In this document: in pieces, positions 7,556 to 14,563 of the stretch | Layout: each line of letters starts with the position of its first letter | Numbering within the stretch: the first letter of the stretch is position 1 | NCBI GenBank assembly: GCA_017519685.1 | Contig: JAFWRV010000126.1 | Coordinates: 1 to 15,973, forward strand | Direction: 5' to 3' | Source: Clostridia bacterium | GTDB lineage: Bacteria; Bacillota; Clostridia; Oscillospirales; Acutalibacteraceae | DNA length: 15,973 bases | Position numbers and translations under genes: made by a program | Notes under the pieces: generated by a model | Told to the model about the DNA's origin: nothing | Databases searched by the model: none | The model's input: only the letters and a program-made list of their open reading frames with translations

Positions 7556-8406
7556 TCGGATTCACCTCTTTCTGCTTTATTATCTTTAGTTTTTTTCTTC
7601 TTTACCGGCCGTGTAAGCATAAGAATTATCCATGCCAGAAGTACAGGCGCAAGGACAACAGGAGCAACTGTCAGCGGATCAATCCTGACCGCTTCGGAGG
7701 TTACTTCAGCGCTTTCTTCTATTGTTTCCACACGCTCACCGCGCACAAGCAGTCTGTGCGTATTGATTCCGTAAGGCGTGCATGTAACAAGCGTCACATA
7801 GTCCTTTCCGGGCACAATCTGCAAATCAGCCGTGTCGGTCGGAAGAACGGTTTTTATCTGAACAACCTCGTAATTGAGGGTGTCGTCAAGCACGATAATC
7901 TGAAATCTGTCACCGAGTTTGACCTTGTCAAGGTCGGTAAACAGCTTTGCGCTGGGCAGGCCTCTGTGGCCTGTGAGCACAGCGTGGGTATTTAATCCGC
8001 CGACGGGCAGTGATGTGGTGGGGATATGCCCTACACCGATCTGAAGGACCGATTCCTTGGTTGTGTGGTATATGGGCATTTTCACATTGATGGTCTCAAT
8101 TTTGAGATACCCTATCATACCGTTGCCCGAGGGGTTTATGGCCTTGAGATATTCATCGTTGCCCTTAACGTCGCGGTCATCTCTCGGAAACTCGTTTTGC
8201 GTTACGGTTTTATTATATGACCGCGCGTCGGTAAGAATTCTGTGGAAATCTTCCTTGGACATTTTCGCGACCTGCTTGTCATAAGAACTGATAGCGTAAG
8301 ACTGATGCGCTTTATTGAGAAGGTCGCTGACAACAGGGTACAGCATCAAGCCAAGACCGATTACAAAAACAACTATTACTATTATTGTGGAAAGATGTTT
8401 TTTCAT
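7552..8406 (-). CDS. Class C sortase (pilus polymerase)
   Basis: 284 aa from this start. It joins pilin subunits by isopeptide bonds at the outer membrane face. N-terminal membrane helix, then the catalytic fold with His147 in LTGHRGLPSAKLF, Cys209 in TLVTCTPYGINTHRL and Arg218, followed by a C-terminal membrane helix (~248-266) and a KKKKTK tail, all class C traits. The segment before GMIGYLKI (EFPRDDRDVKGNDEYL) has no DPF/DPW lid motif. I chose the ATG at 8404-8406 because GGAG lies 5 nt upstream, whereas an in-frame ATG at 8445 (13 residues longer) sits against a strong hairpin. The gene follows the major pilin by about 97 nt and overlaps the ancillary pilin by 4 nt. Confidence 0.93.
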   Translation of the reverse strand: MKKHLSTIIVIVVFVIGLGLMLYPVVSDLLNKAHQSYAISSYDKQVAKMSKEDFHRILTDARSYNKTVTQNEFPRDDRDVKGNDEYLKAINPSGNGMIGYLKIETINVKMPIYHTTKESVLQIGVGHIPTTSLPVGGLNTHAVLTGHRGLPSAKLFTDLDKVKLGDRFQIIVLDDTLNYEVVQIKTVLPTDTADLQIVPGKDYVTLVTCTPYGINTHRLLVRGERVETIEESAEVTSEAVRIDPLTVAPVVLAPVLLAWIILMLTRPVKKKKTKDNKAERGESE

Positions 8407-8411
8407 AGATA

Positions 8412-8415
8412 CTCC
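8412..8415 (-). promoter_or_regulatory. Ribosome site deciding the class C sortase start
   Basis: GGAG on the minus strand lies 5 nt before the ATG at 8404-8406, which begins MKKHLSTII, a typical N-in anchor. The upstream ATG at 8445 has its GGGAG inside a stable stem and only 1 nt away. Confidence 0.55.
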
Positions 8416-8447
8416 GTACTTGGTTTGAGGCTGTGCCCGGTTCATGC

Positions 8448-8473
8448 TCCCTGCCCGGGAAACCGGGCAGGGA
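8448..8473 (-). promoter_or_regulatory. GC-rich intercistronic hairpin between major pilin and sortase
   Basis: TCCCTGCCCGG (8448-8458) and CCGGGCAGGGA (8463-8473) are perfect 11-bp complements around a 4-nt loop. There is no T run on the minus-strand side, so it is not a standard terminator. It sits 30 nt after the major pilin stop. It could stabilise the 3' end of pilin mRNA or partly stop transcription, lowering sortase output relative to pilin. Confidence 0.6.
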
Positions 8474-8503
8474 TAAACATATCAATCATTCACCGGAATT
8501 CAA

Positions 8504-10021
8504 TTATTCAGCGATTGCTCTTCTTTTTTTTAAAACGTAATATGCAACTGCACCGATCATAAGGAGAGCGCCGCCGATTGTGAAGATGTAGGTGCCTATG
8601 CCGCCGGTTGTGGGAAGAAGGCCGCCTGCTCTGTTAACGATTGTGGCGGTGTTGCCGGAAACGGATGTGCATACACCGTTGTCATATGTTGCCGTAACAT
8701 TGAATACAACGGAATTCTTGAGAAGATTGTAGCCGGTGGGAGCCTTGGTCTCGGTAAGCTTGTAATTGCCTTCTAAAACGCCGTCAATAATAATCTTACC
8801 GTTTGCATCGGATTTTACGGTCGCGTGCGCTGCGTCTGCGGTACCGTCAACATCTACCTTATATTTGCCTGTTGCGGTGTCAAGCACAACGGGGATATAG
8901 CTGTCGTTATCGTTATCCTGAAGAACGAATTCCGCGTTTGCAAGAGCCTGACCGCTTGCGTTAACCTTGTCAATATCAAGGGAGAAGCGATAAACGGATA
9001 CGGTTGAGGGAGGTGTGGTTTCGCTGGTGGTCTGATCCTGAACCTTGGTGCTGTATGTAAGCTCTGCCTGGTTGCCTTCCTTGGAGGGATAAACCTTAGC
9101 GTTTTCGTTTACCATTGCTGAGTATGTGATGGCAATAGCATCATCCGCGTCAAATCTCTTAAGGGTTTCATAAGGAATTGTGACAGTGGTTTCCTGGCCG
9201 TTATAGACAACTGTATAATCGGTAACAGGAACCAATTCGGTAGTTTTGATTGTAACTTTAACGTTATTATCGGGAGTAAGACCTTCGGTCATAGTATCTT
9301 TTACGCTGTAAGTATATGTATCATAACCGAGAAGATCGGGAACGACGGAGTCGATCTGGAAGCCGATGTGCTGGTTAATCTGCTCGCTGACAGCGTCGCC
9401 GTTCGCGGCCTGTGTGGAAACATCGTTGGTTGCGGCATCGTCAACACCTGTGATTTTCTTGTCGATGGTGGGAACAGACGCTTTAAGAACTATGGTCTGA
9501 TTGGGGTTTGCTGTGGTAAGAGCGATGTTGGCGATTGCTCTCTCGGCATTGTCGGCGGGATTGGTGCTGCCGGCATCATAAACAAGGTAATAACCGGGTT
9601 CAAGCTGCTCAATAACAGCGGTATCGGCAGCGGTAGCGGTTACTGTGCCGTCGGGAGAACCCGCGGACTGGAAAATATCCTCTGCGAATGCCTGAAGCGC
9701 TTCGTCATCGCCTTCCTTGGCTTTAACATACGCATAAGCTTTTGCGTCAAGATCCTCGCCGAGATCGTCGGAAAGATTGAGGTTTGTAAAATAAGTATCA
9801 TAGGGAGCAACAAGAGTGTATGAATAGTTCTGAGTTGTTGCGTCGTAAGTTACGTCAAAGAGCTTGTATGCGTTGTAAGTGTGGCCCTTCATTGAAACAG
9901 TTTCACTGCCTCTGTTAATGGTAATTGTTCCTGTGCCTGCTGCGGTTGAAAAGATGGTAACGGAGAATGCCAATGTTAACGCAAGGAGAACCGCAAGAAT
10001 CATTCTCGATTTGTTTTTCAT
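8504..10021 (-). CDS. Major pilin (isopeptide-forming fimbrial shaft protein, LPTTG)
   Basis: 505 aa. Signal peptide to about residue 28; N-terminal domain (~30-178) with the LEPGYYLVYDAG word; then VLKASVPTIDKKI (178-190), whose lysines are candidates for the inter-subunit bond. A fimbrial isopeptide-forming domain spans ~210-330 (SYSVKDTMTEGL, ITYSAMVNENAKV). A SpaA/Cna-B-like domain spans ~343-465 with the E-box GNYKLTETKAPTGY (E424). The sorting signal is LPTTG (469-473), hydrophobic helix, KKRRA tail. Size, order and position just before the class C sortase make it the shaft subunit. The classical WxxxVxVYPK pilin motif is not clearly present. Ribosome site AAGGAAGG, 9 nt before ATG. Confidence 0.93.
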   Translation of the reverse strand: MKNKSRMILAVLLALTLAFSVTIFSTAAGTGTITINRGSETVSMKGHTYNAYKLFDVTYDATTQNYSYTLVAPYDTYFTNLNLSDDLGEDLDAKAYAYVKAKEGDDEALQAFAEDIFQSAGSPDGTVTATAADTAVIEQLEPGYYLVYDAGSTNPADNAERAIANIALTTANPNQTIVLKASVPTIDKKITGVDDAATNDVSTQAANGDAVSEQINQHIGFQIDSVVPDLLGYDTYTYSVKDTMTEGLTPDNNVKVTIKTTELVPVTDYTVVYNGQETTVTIPYETLKRFDADDAIAITYSAMVNENAKVYPSKEGNQAELTYSTKVQDQTTSETTPPSTVSVYRFSLDIDKVNASGQALANAEFVLQDNDNDSYIPVVLDTATGKYKVDVDGTADAAHATVKSDANGKIIIDGVLEGNYKLTETKAPTGYNLLKNSVVFNVTATYDNGVCTSVSGNTATIVNRAGGLLPTTGGIGTYIFTIGGALLMIGAVAYYVLKKRRAIAE

Positions 10022-10082
10022 AATTGAATACCTTCCTTTTTTATATATAAGTTAAACAGTTAAAGTGATTGATTGACTGTGT

Positions 10083-13000
10083 TTAAATATTTTGCTTGAA
10101 CAACCGGCGGCGTTTTTTGCGTGCCGGAACAGCATAACGCATAAAGAAGAACGCCATTGAGAAGAGCACCGCCGCGAAGCCGATGATTTCCATCTTGAAG
10201 GGGCTTGCTCTGCCTCCCGTTTCGGGAAGCGGCCCTATCTTGGCAATCGCTTTATTTGTGACTGTGACAGCGCCGCCCGTAACGCCTTCGGTATTGTTGT
10301 CGCTGTATGATATTGTGTAACCCGGAACACTCGTTTCCTCAATATAATACTTGTAGGTACATATTGAGCCGTCAATATTTTCCGTAAGCGGCAGGTTGTT
10401 TTCAATTTCATGCCAGTTGTTGTTATTGTTAAGAGTTACGACTTTAAAAGGCTCGTCGTAATGCTCGGTTCCGGCATTGTTGCCGCCGCTGCTTGTAGGC
10501 GTTTCGTCATACCATTGCAGCAGGTACTCTTCGCCGACATTTGCATTGTATCTGTAGTTGACTGTATATGCAAGCGTCGTGTTTTCGACTACCTTCAAAG
10601 TCTGATTCTGAGCCGGCCGTTTCCACCAGACGGTATATGTTCTGTTTCCGACTCTGACAGTTGAAGAATTCGGCGTTGCGCAGGTAATTGTTTCATCGCC
10701 GAGTTTAAGCACAGCATTGTTGGCATTGGACGAATTCCTGAGTCCGATTCTGAAATTGTAGGTTAATGTCGCGCCGGGTTTCACCTGAATCGACTCAAGA
10801 GCAACTGTTTTGCCGTCGCTGTCGGTACATTGCAATGTAACTGTATAGTACTCAGGCGTTACTTTGGTTACATGTCTTTTCATATTAACCGTAACCTGCG
10901 GAAGATTTTCCGTATCGGTGATAACGCCGCCGAGTTCATTTTTCCAGACTTTTTGTACAAGCAGCGCGCCCTCGCCGGGCACCTCTCTGTTTTTCACAAT
11001 CAGAACGCTGTCGTTCGCCTGAACTGCCGGAGAGATATAAGAGTTATAGTAGCCTTCAGGACAATCTTCCCTGATATAATATAAATATCTTACATTGTTG
11101 CCGTCCCTGATAGGCAGGTCGGGAAATGTTTTAGAATAATCATTTGAGCCGTTGAGTGTAATCGGATTGATATCCGGCACCTCTTCTTCAGCGCCGTCCG
11201 GACCGGATTTGCGGTAGAGTGTCACATTGACCGCGGGCAATCCGGCGGTGGAGGTAATCGGGTTGCCGTTTTCGTCCTCCCACTGTTTTTCAACAGTAAT
11301 TTGCATCTCTGTTCTGGGAACGCCCGTTACCTTACCGTTGTTGCCCAAAAGGCCGTTAACCACGGCATAGGTATCTTCTTCGCCTGTGCCGGCGACTACC
11401 GAAGTGTAGCCGTATGAGTTTACTGTCGTCGCCGTACCTGTCGGGTTTTCAGCTTTATCTGTGCTGCCGTCCAGGCCGGTCTTCATTACGCTGTGATCGA
11501 AATTATAATCCGCGTCTGTATAAACATCAAAGTAATATCCGTTGTCACCGGGTATTTCATAAGTGACCGTTGTCAGCGGAACTTTTCCCATGCCTGTTTC
11601 TTCATACGCGTTTGTATAAGCCGGACCCTCTTCAATATCGTCCGTGAAATCAACCTCATAAGACAGCACGGTCGGATCCGCCGGAATATATTCGCCGTTA
11701 GTAACATTGTTTCTGTCTGCGAAAGTGTACATCCCCACTTCCTTGGCAGGCAATTGCCACTCAAGTGTCTGCTGCCCGTTGGGGTCTTCGGTAACCGAAA
11801 CAGTGGTTTCGTAACCGTCAAACTTATAGACTCCCTCATTGGCGTCATAAACGCCTTCAATCGGGGCGGCTCCGTTCTGGTTCAGGGTAATACGCGTTAT
11901 AAACATCCCCTGACCTATCACATCGGTGAATACCATGTCGCTGCCGGCTCCGCCCGAGCCTTCGTGGTTGACTATGGGTACCGTGAAGTTCTGCGAACCC
12001 ATTTTAATTATATTTGCGAGAGTTACGAAAGCATCGTTTAGTACTTCATAGGTATTCGCAAACGTTACATATCCGTTTCCTATATTGGGGTAAACGTAGG
12101 CATCGTCTGTATAAAAGTCTTCGGCAGTATATGCCTGAGCGCCCTCTGAAGAGCCGATATAATACTTGACTTTTTCCGCTTCGGTTGAGCCGCTTGCATT
12201 TGAGGCGGTTTCATCTACAAGGCAGTAAGGATTGACAAGACATCCCGTATAGTCTTCTTTTTCTTCAACACCGAGTCCTATATTGAACCACTCAATGTTT
12301 TTCTTTTCGGGATCGGCTTTGCCGTTATATGTCTCATACGCCTTTCTGAGTCTCTCACGCCAGTAAGCGGCAGTAAGAATAGTATGAGCCGCAACAATCT
12401 GTGTGGAGTCGCCGCCGGAGCTGTAAGAAACATATTTGGAGGAACCCGTTAAAACGTCTCTGCTTTCGCTGTACCAGTTTTTGTTGGCCCAGGTCGGCTC
12501 GCCGTCCGTCATCAGAATAACGTAGGGCTTTCTCTCTGTGCTGTGGTCTGTTTCACTTTCTATTGCGTCAACCAGTCCTTTTACACCGAGCGCGATACCG
12601 AGCTGTGTGCAGGTACCCGTACCGGTATTCTGAGAGAATTCATAATCTGCGCCGTCTTTTTGCAGAGTGTCGCTTGAAGCGATGGTCGCTGAGTAAGAGT
12701 TTCCCGAACTGTGATTGGTAAAAGTGATATATTTATCTAAAGTTTCGTTTGAAGTTGATGTGCTTGTGTAATGGCCGAGAGTCATAATCGGCGCAACGGT
12801 GGGTCTGTTGGTTGCTGAGGTTCCGTTTCTGGTGCCGAAATAACCGTAAACCATTATACGGTTCTGCGGGTTGGTGGTGGTGATAATCTCTATCGCTTCG
12901 TTAACCGAGTCAACAAGAGCTTCCATTCTGGTAACCTCTACTGTTGTCTCTACGCCTGTTGACTCATTTATAACCTTTTTCGGAACCTTGTAACGCAGCA

Positions 13001-13355
13001 TTGAAGAAGTGAAGTCAAGCACCATTACAACGTCCGCGGCTATGGCCTGGGTAACCGATGTGCTGTATGTGGAAACATACTCCTGCGCGAGCACCTTGAG
13101 GTTAACATCAAAATGGTCTCCGTTAACCGCTACGCTCTTATCGGTCCAGATTCTGCCGTTACTTGCGATATCGCCGAAACCTCCGGGCTCAATGTCATCA
13201 GTCGGAGGCGTTCCGGTGTCGGGATCCGCTGTAAGCGTGTAAGTATATTCACCTTTCGCCGTTTGACCCGTGCTGCCGTCTGCTGCGGAGTACAGGGGCG
13301 CAATCCCCAGCACGACAGCCGCAACAAGCAGTACGGAAATCAGTTTCTTTCTCAT
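10083..13355 (-). CDS. Pilus tip adhesin with von Willebrand factor A domain (LPETG)
   Basis: 1090 aa. Signal peptide to about residue 24. A VWA domain with insertions spans ~105-450. MIDAS residues are DxTxS (D114, T116, S118 in MVLDFTSSM), T248/T250 in the TGTCTQLGIAL segment and D284 in LMTDGEPT, so metal binding is plausible. Residues ~455-600 resemble a beta-sandwich, followed by two Cna-B modules (~684-790, VEKQWEDENG; ~797-1035, VQKVWKNELG). The second is interrupted by about 130 residues (835-965). Candidate isopeptide pairs are K690 and K802 with Glu in YYIREDCPEGY and YYIEETSVPGY. The anchor is LPETG (1043-1047), hydrophobic helix and KKRRR tail. This is the usual build of pilus tip adhesins in Gram-positives. 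Start chosen by AAGGAG 8 nt upstream. It sits 61 nt before the major pilin. Confidence 0.93.
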   Translation of the reverse strand: MRKKLISVLLVAAVVLGIAPLYSAADGSTGQTAKGEYTYTLTADPDTGTPPTDDIEPGGFGDIASNGRIWTDKSVAVNGDHFDVNLKVLAQEYVSTYSTSVTQAIAADVVMVLDFTSSMLRYKVPKKVINESTGVETTVEVTRMEALVDSVNEAIEIITTTNPQNRIMVYGYFGTRNGTSATNRPTVAPIMTLGHYTSTSTSNETLDKYITFTNHSSGNSYSATIASSDTLQKDGADYEFSQNTGTGTCTQLGIALGVKGLVDAIESETDHSTERKPYVILMTDGEPTWANKNWYSESRDVLTGSSKYVSYSSGGDSTQIVAAHTILTAAYWRERLRKAYETYNGKADPEKKNIEWFNIGLGVEEKEDYTGCLVNPYCLVDETASNASGSTEAEKVKYYIGSSEGAQAYTAEDFYTDDAYVYPNIGNGYVTFANTYEVLNDAFVTLANIIKMGSQNFTVPIVNHEGSGGAGSDMVFTDVIGQGMFITRITLNQNGAAPIEGVYDANEGVYKFDGYETTVSVTEDPNGQQTLEWQLPAKEVGMYTFADRNNVTNGEYIPADPTVLSYEVDFTDDIEEGPAYTNAYEETGMGKVPLTTVTYEIPGDNGYYFDVYTDADYNFDHSVMKTGLDGSTDKAENPTGTATTVNSYGYTSVVAGTGEEDTYAVVNGLLGNNGKVTGVPRTEMQITVEKQWEDENGNPITSTAGLPAVNVTLYRKSGPDGAEEEVPDINPITLNGSNDYSKTFPDLPIRDGNNVRYLYYIREDCPEGYYNSYISPAVQANDSVLIVKNREVPGEGALLVQKVWKNELGGVITDTENLPQVTVNMKRHVTKVTPEYYTVTLQCTDSDGKTVALESIQVKPGATLTYNFRIGLRNSSNANNAVLKLGDETITCATPNSSTVRVGNRTYTVWWKRPAQNQTLKVVENTTLAYTVNYRYNANVGEEYLLQWYDETPTSSGGNNAGTEHYDEPFKVVTLNNNNNWHEIENNLPLTENIDGSICTYKYYIEETSVPGYTISYSDNNTEGVTGGAVTVTNKAIAKIGPLPETGGRASPFKMEIIGFAAVLFSMAFFFMRYAVPARKKRRRLFKQNI

Positions 13356-13505
13356 GTATATTACTCCTTGGTAGGATGTGCTTATTACTGTCTGTTTGAT
13401 TTATTTACAAGCCGGCCGCAAATGCCTCGGGTTTTAACCGCGCCGGTCATTCATACAATTAAAATGTTCAGACGCATTGGCTTTGCGTCACGGGATTTCC
13501 CTCTT
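13356..13505 (-). promoter_or_regulatory. 150-nt intercistronic region with several hairpins
   Basis: Between the signal peptidase and tip-adhesin genes there is no reading frame of note. On the minus strand it can form GACGCA/TGCGTC (13471-13489, 6 bp) and an imperfect CCGGC/GCCGG-closed structure (13411-13447). No T-run terminator and no convincing promoter. The word GACGCAAAGCC matches part of the c-di-GMP-I core, but the rest of the aptamer is not found. A structured leader or processing site is possible. Confidence 0.35.
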
Positions 13506-14090
13506 TTAACTGATTGCTCCTGTTTTTGTAATCGGCCAGGCGCGGAAAATGATTTTTCCGGCTATGTCGTCCGTTTTGATACAGCCGACCGATGTGTTGC
13601 GGCTGTCAATTGACGTTTTTCTGTGGTCGCCCATAACAAACACCGTGTTATCCGGCACCTGATAGGGCAGTTCTATATCGCATTCGCCCAATGCCATTTC
13701 GGAAACATAGGGCTCATTGATACGCCGATTGTTGACATATACTATGCCGCGGGCGTCAATATTGACCCATTCGCCCGCCTTCGCGATGATTCTCCTGACA
13801 AGAATCTTGCTTCCGTTATTAACCAGGACAACGTCGCCTGTTTCAAACTTCGTGCCTGTGACCGAAACCACAATATCTCCCTCGGTCAGGGTGGGCTTCA
13901 TTGAACTGCCGTAAATTCTCATTACGGGCAGCTGATAGGCCGCGACAACAACGGCAACAGCCGCGATTGCCACAAGCAGATACAGCACCGGCCTTACCGT
14001 CCTGCGGGATTTGCGTTTCTGCTTTTTACGCCCGGGTTCGCGCCCCGTTTTATTTATATCGGGAGACGGATTGACTTCTATTTTATTCAT
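13506..14090 (-). CDS. Signal peptidase I-like protein of the pilus locus (catalytic Lys replaced by Arg)
   Basis: 194 aa, with a basic N-terminus (RKKQKRKSRR) and one membrane helix (~33-52), then an extracellular S26 peptidase fold. Box B is YGSSMKPTLTEGD with the candidate nucleophile Ser63. Box D is ILVRRIIAKAGEWV, where the family normally has the catalytic Lys before Arg (V-K-R); here it is Arg99-Arg100, read directly from codons AGG AGA. Box E is MGDHRKTSIDSRN (154-165). A Lys is present nearby (K95). In pilus loci, such proteins can be active peptidases or inactive assembly factors, as known for streptococcal SipA. It overlaps the small upstream ORF by 4 nt (ATGA). Function in pilus assembly is inferred from position. 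Confidence 0.9.
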   Translation of the reverse strand: MNKIEVNPSPDINKTGREPGRKKQKRKSRRTVRPVLYLLVAIAAVAVVVAAYQLPVMRIYGSSMKPTLTEGDIVVSVTGTKFETGDVVLVNNGSKILVRRIIAKAGEWVNIDARGIVYVNNRRINEPYVSEMALGECDIELPYQVPDNTVFVMGDHRKTSIDSRNTSVGCIKTDDIAGKIIFRAWPITKTGAIS

Positions 14091-14215
14091 TCTGTCTTCT
14101 CTCCCGTTATAATCAAAAATTCTTTCGCTTCTCTTCTGTCGTTTTCTCTCATTTCACCGATCGGTAATTCCGGCAGTTCTCTGCGGTTGAGTTTTTTCAG
14201 TTCGTCAGCCGCCAT
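14087..14215 (-). CDS. Small 42-aa leading protein of the pilus operon
   Basis: The preferred start is the ATG at 14213-14215 because GGAG lies 6 nt upstream and because the longer frame (from 14290) would have to start inside the riboswitch/terminator. The 42-aa product begins MAADELKKLNRRELPELPIG, is highly charged and probably one or two helices, with no membrane segment. The ADELKKLxRxEL pattern recalls short helical proteins I associate with clostridial sortase loci, but I cannot name a family. The stop overlaps the signal peptidase start (ATGA), so it may mainly couple translation, or act as an assembly cofactor. Function unknown. Confidence 0.6.
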   Translation of the reverse strand: MAADELKKLNRRELPELPIGEMRENDRREAKEFLIITGEKTE

Positions 14216-14221
14216 ACCTCT

Positions 14222-14225
14222 CTCC
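14222..14225 (-). promoter_or_regulatory. Ribosome site of the first pilus-operon gene
   Basis: GGAG on the minus strand is 6 nt before the ATG at 14213-14215 and directly follows the T-run of the leader terminator. It decides in favour of the short start. Confidence 0.6.
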
Positions 14226-14227
14226 GT

Positions 14228-14283
14228 AAAACAAAAAAACTGCAAACCTTCCGGCGCCCTGTCGGGCGCTGTTGATTTGCAGT
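14228..14283 (-). terminator. Leader intrinsic terminator (riboswitch expression platform)
   Basis: On the minus strand ACTGCAAA (14276-14283) pairs with TTTGCAGT (14239-14246), an inner GCGCCC/GGGCGC stem (14254-14269) extends it, and TTTTTTTGTTTT follows. It ends just before the ribosome site of the first pilus gene. Its 5' arm overlaps the 3' end of the riboswitch aptamer, so the two structures should exclude each other. Confidence 0.85.
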
Positions 14284-14356
14284 CAGTCAATCATGAGATA
14301 ACATCTTTTAGACACTAAACTTTGCGTCTCCGCCTTTCGACGGATTTGCCGAATAT
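14276..14356 (-). ncRNA. Cyclic di-GMP-I (GEMM) riboswitch controlling the pilus operon
   Basis: Read on the minus strand, the core words follow the GEMM-I order: GGCAAA (14350 leftward), a 6-bp P2 stem TCCGTC/GGCGGA with GAAA tetraloop (14329-14344), GACGCAAAG (14320-14328), then CTAA (14308-14311) as the tetraloop receptor and a hairpin AGAT-GTT-ATCT (14296-14306). The 3' side (GATTGACTGACTGC) closes the second arm only imperfectly, and I could not settle the P1 pairing. The position is ideal: just after a consensus promoter and before a terminator and ribosome site. Known family role: binds cyclic di-GMP and changes downstream transcription. A covariance-model search (Rfam RF01051) would decide; c-di-GMP versus cGAMP preference cannot be read here. 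Confidence 0.85.
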
Positions 14357-14385
14357 TCTTTTTTTTAAAGTCAAAATACTTTGTT

Positions 14386-14414
14386 ATTATAATTGCTTTT
14401 TCACATTTTGTCAA
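14386..14414 (-). promoter_or_regulatory. Consensus promoter of the pilus operon
   Basis: On the minus strand TTGACA (14409-14414) and TATAAT (14386-14391) are 17 nt apart, a perfect sigma-A match. A start near 14379 would give a leader of about 165 nt containing the riboswitch and terminator. Such a strong promoter fits control at the termination step. Confidence 0.88.
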
Positions 14415-14497
14415 CAATTTTTTTAGATATTTCAATAATTATTCACATTTTCTTTTGTGCAATCTGACTTAATTCGCGCAACTCTGCCGTTTTACAC

Positions 14498-14525
14498 TTG
14501 ACATGAAAAGTTTTTTTGTTAAAAT
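14498..14525 (+). promoter_or_regulatory. Predicted promoter of the GGDEF gene
   Basis: TTGACA (14498-14503), a 16-nt spacer and TAAAAT (14520-14525) lie about 38 nt before the start codon. It is divergent from the pilus promoter; the two -35 boxes are about 84 nt apart. Confidence 0.6.
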
Positions 14526-14563
14526 TAATATATAAAATATACCTATAAAGCGGGGGTATCAAT

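Noticed and set aside
8407..8445. Upstream start for the class C sortase (13 extra residues)
   Set aside because: Its ribosome site would lie within a strong hairpin and 1 nt from the ATG; GGAG before the 8406 ATG is better. The extension (MNRAQPQTKYGVS) is also unlike a sortase N-terminus.
10022..10082. Separate promoter for the major pilin
   Set aside because: A TATATA-like -10 is present, but no convincing -35 at proper spacing; the 61-nt gap fits simple operon reading.
13440..13505. Second c-di-GMP-I riboswitch before the tip-adhesin gene
   Set aside because: GACGCAAAGCC matches, but there is no GAAA-capped stem in place, no CTAA receptor and the word instead forms a simple GACGCA/TGCGTC hairpin.
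14087..14290. Longer 67-aa version of the first pilus-operon gene
   Set aside because: Its first 25 codons coincide with the riboswitch 3' end and the terminator stem; the internal ATG at 14215 has a proper ribosome site.
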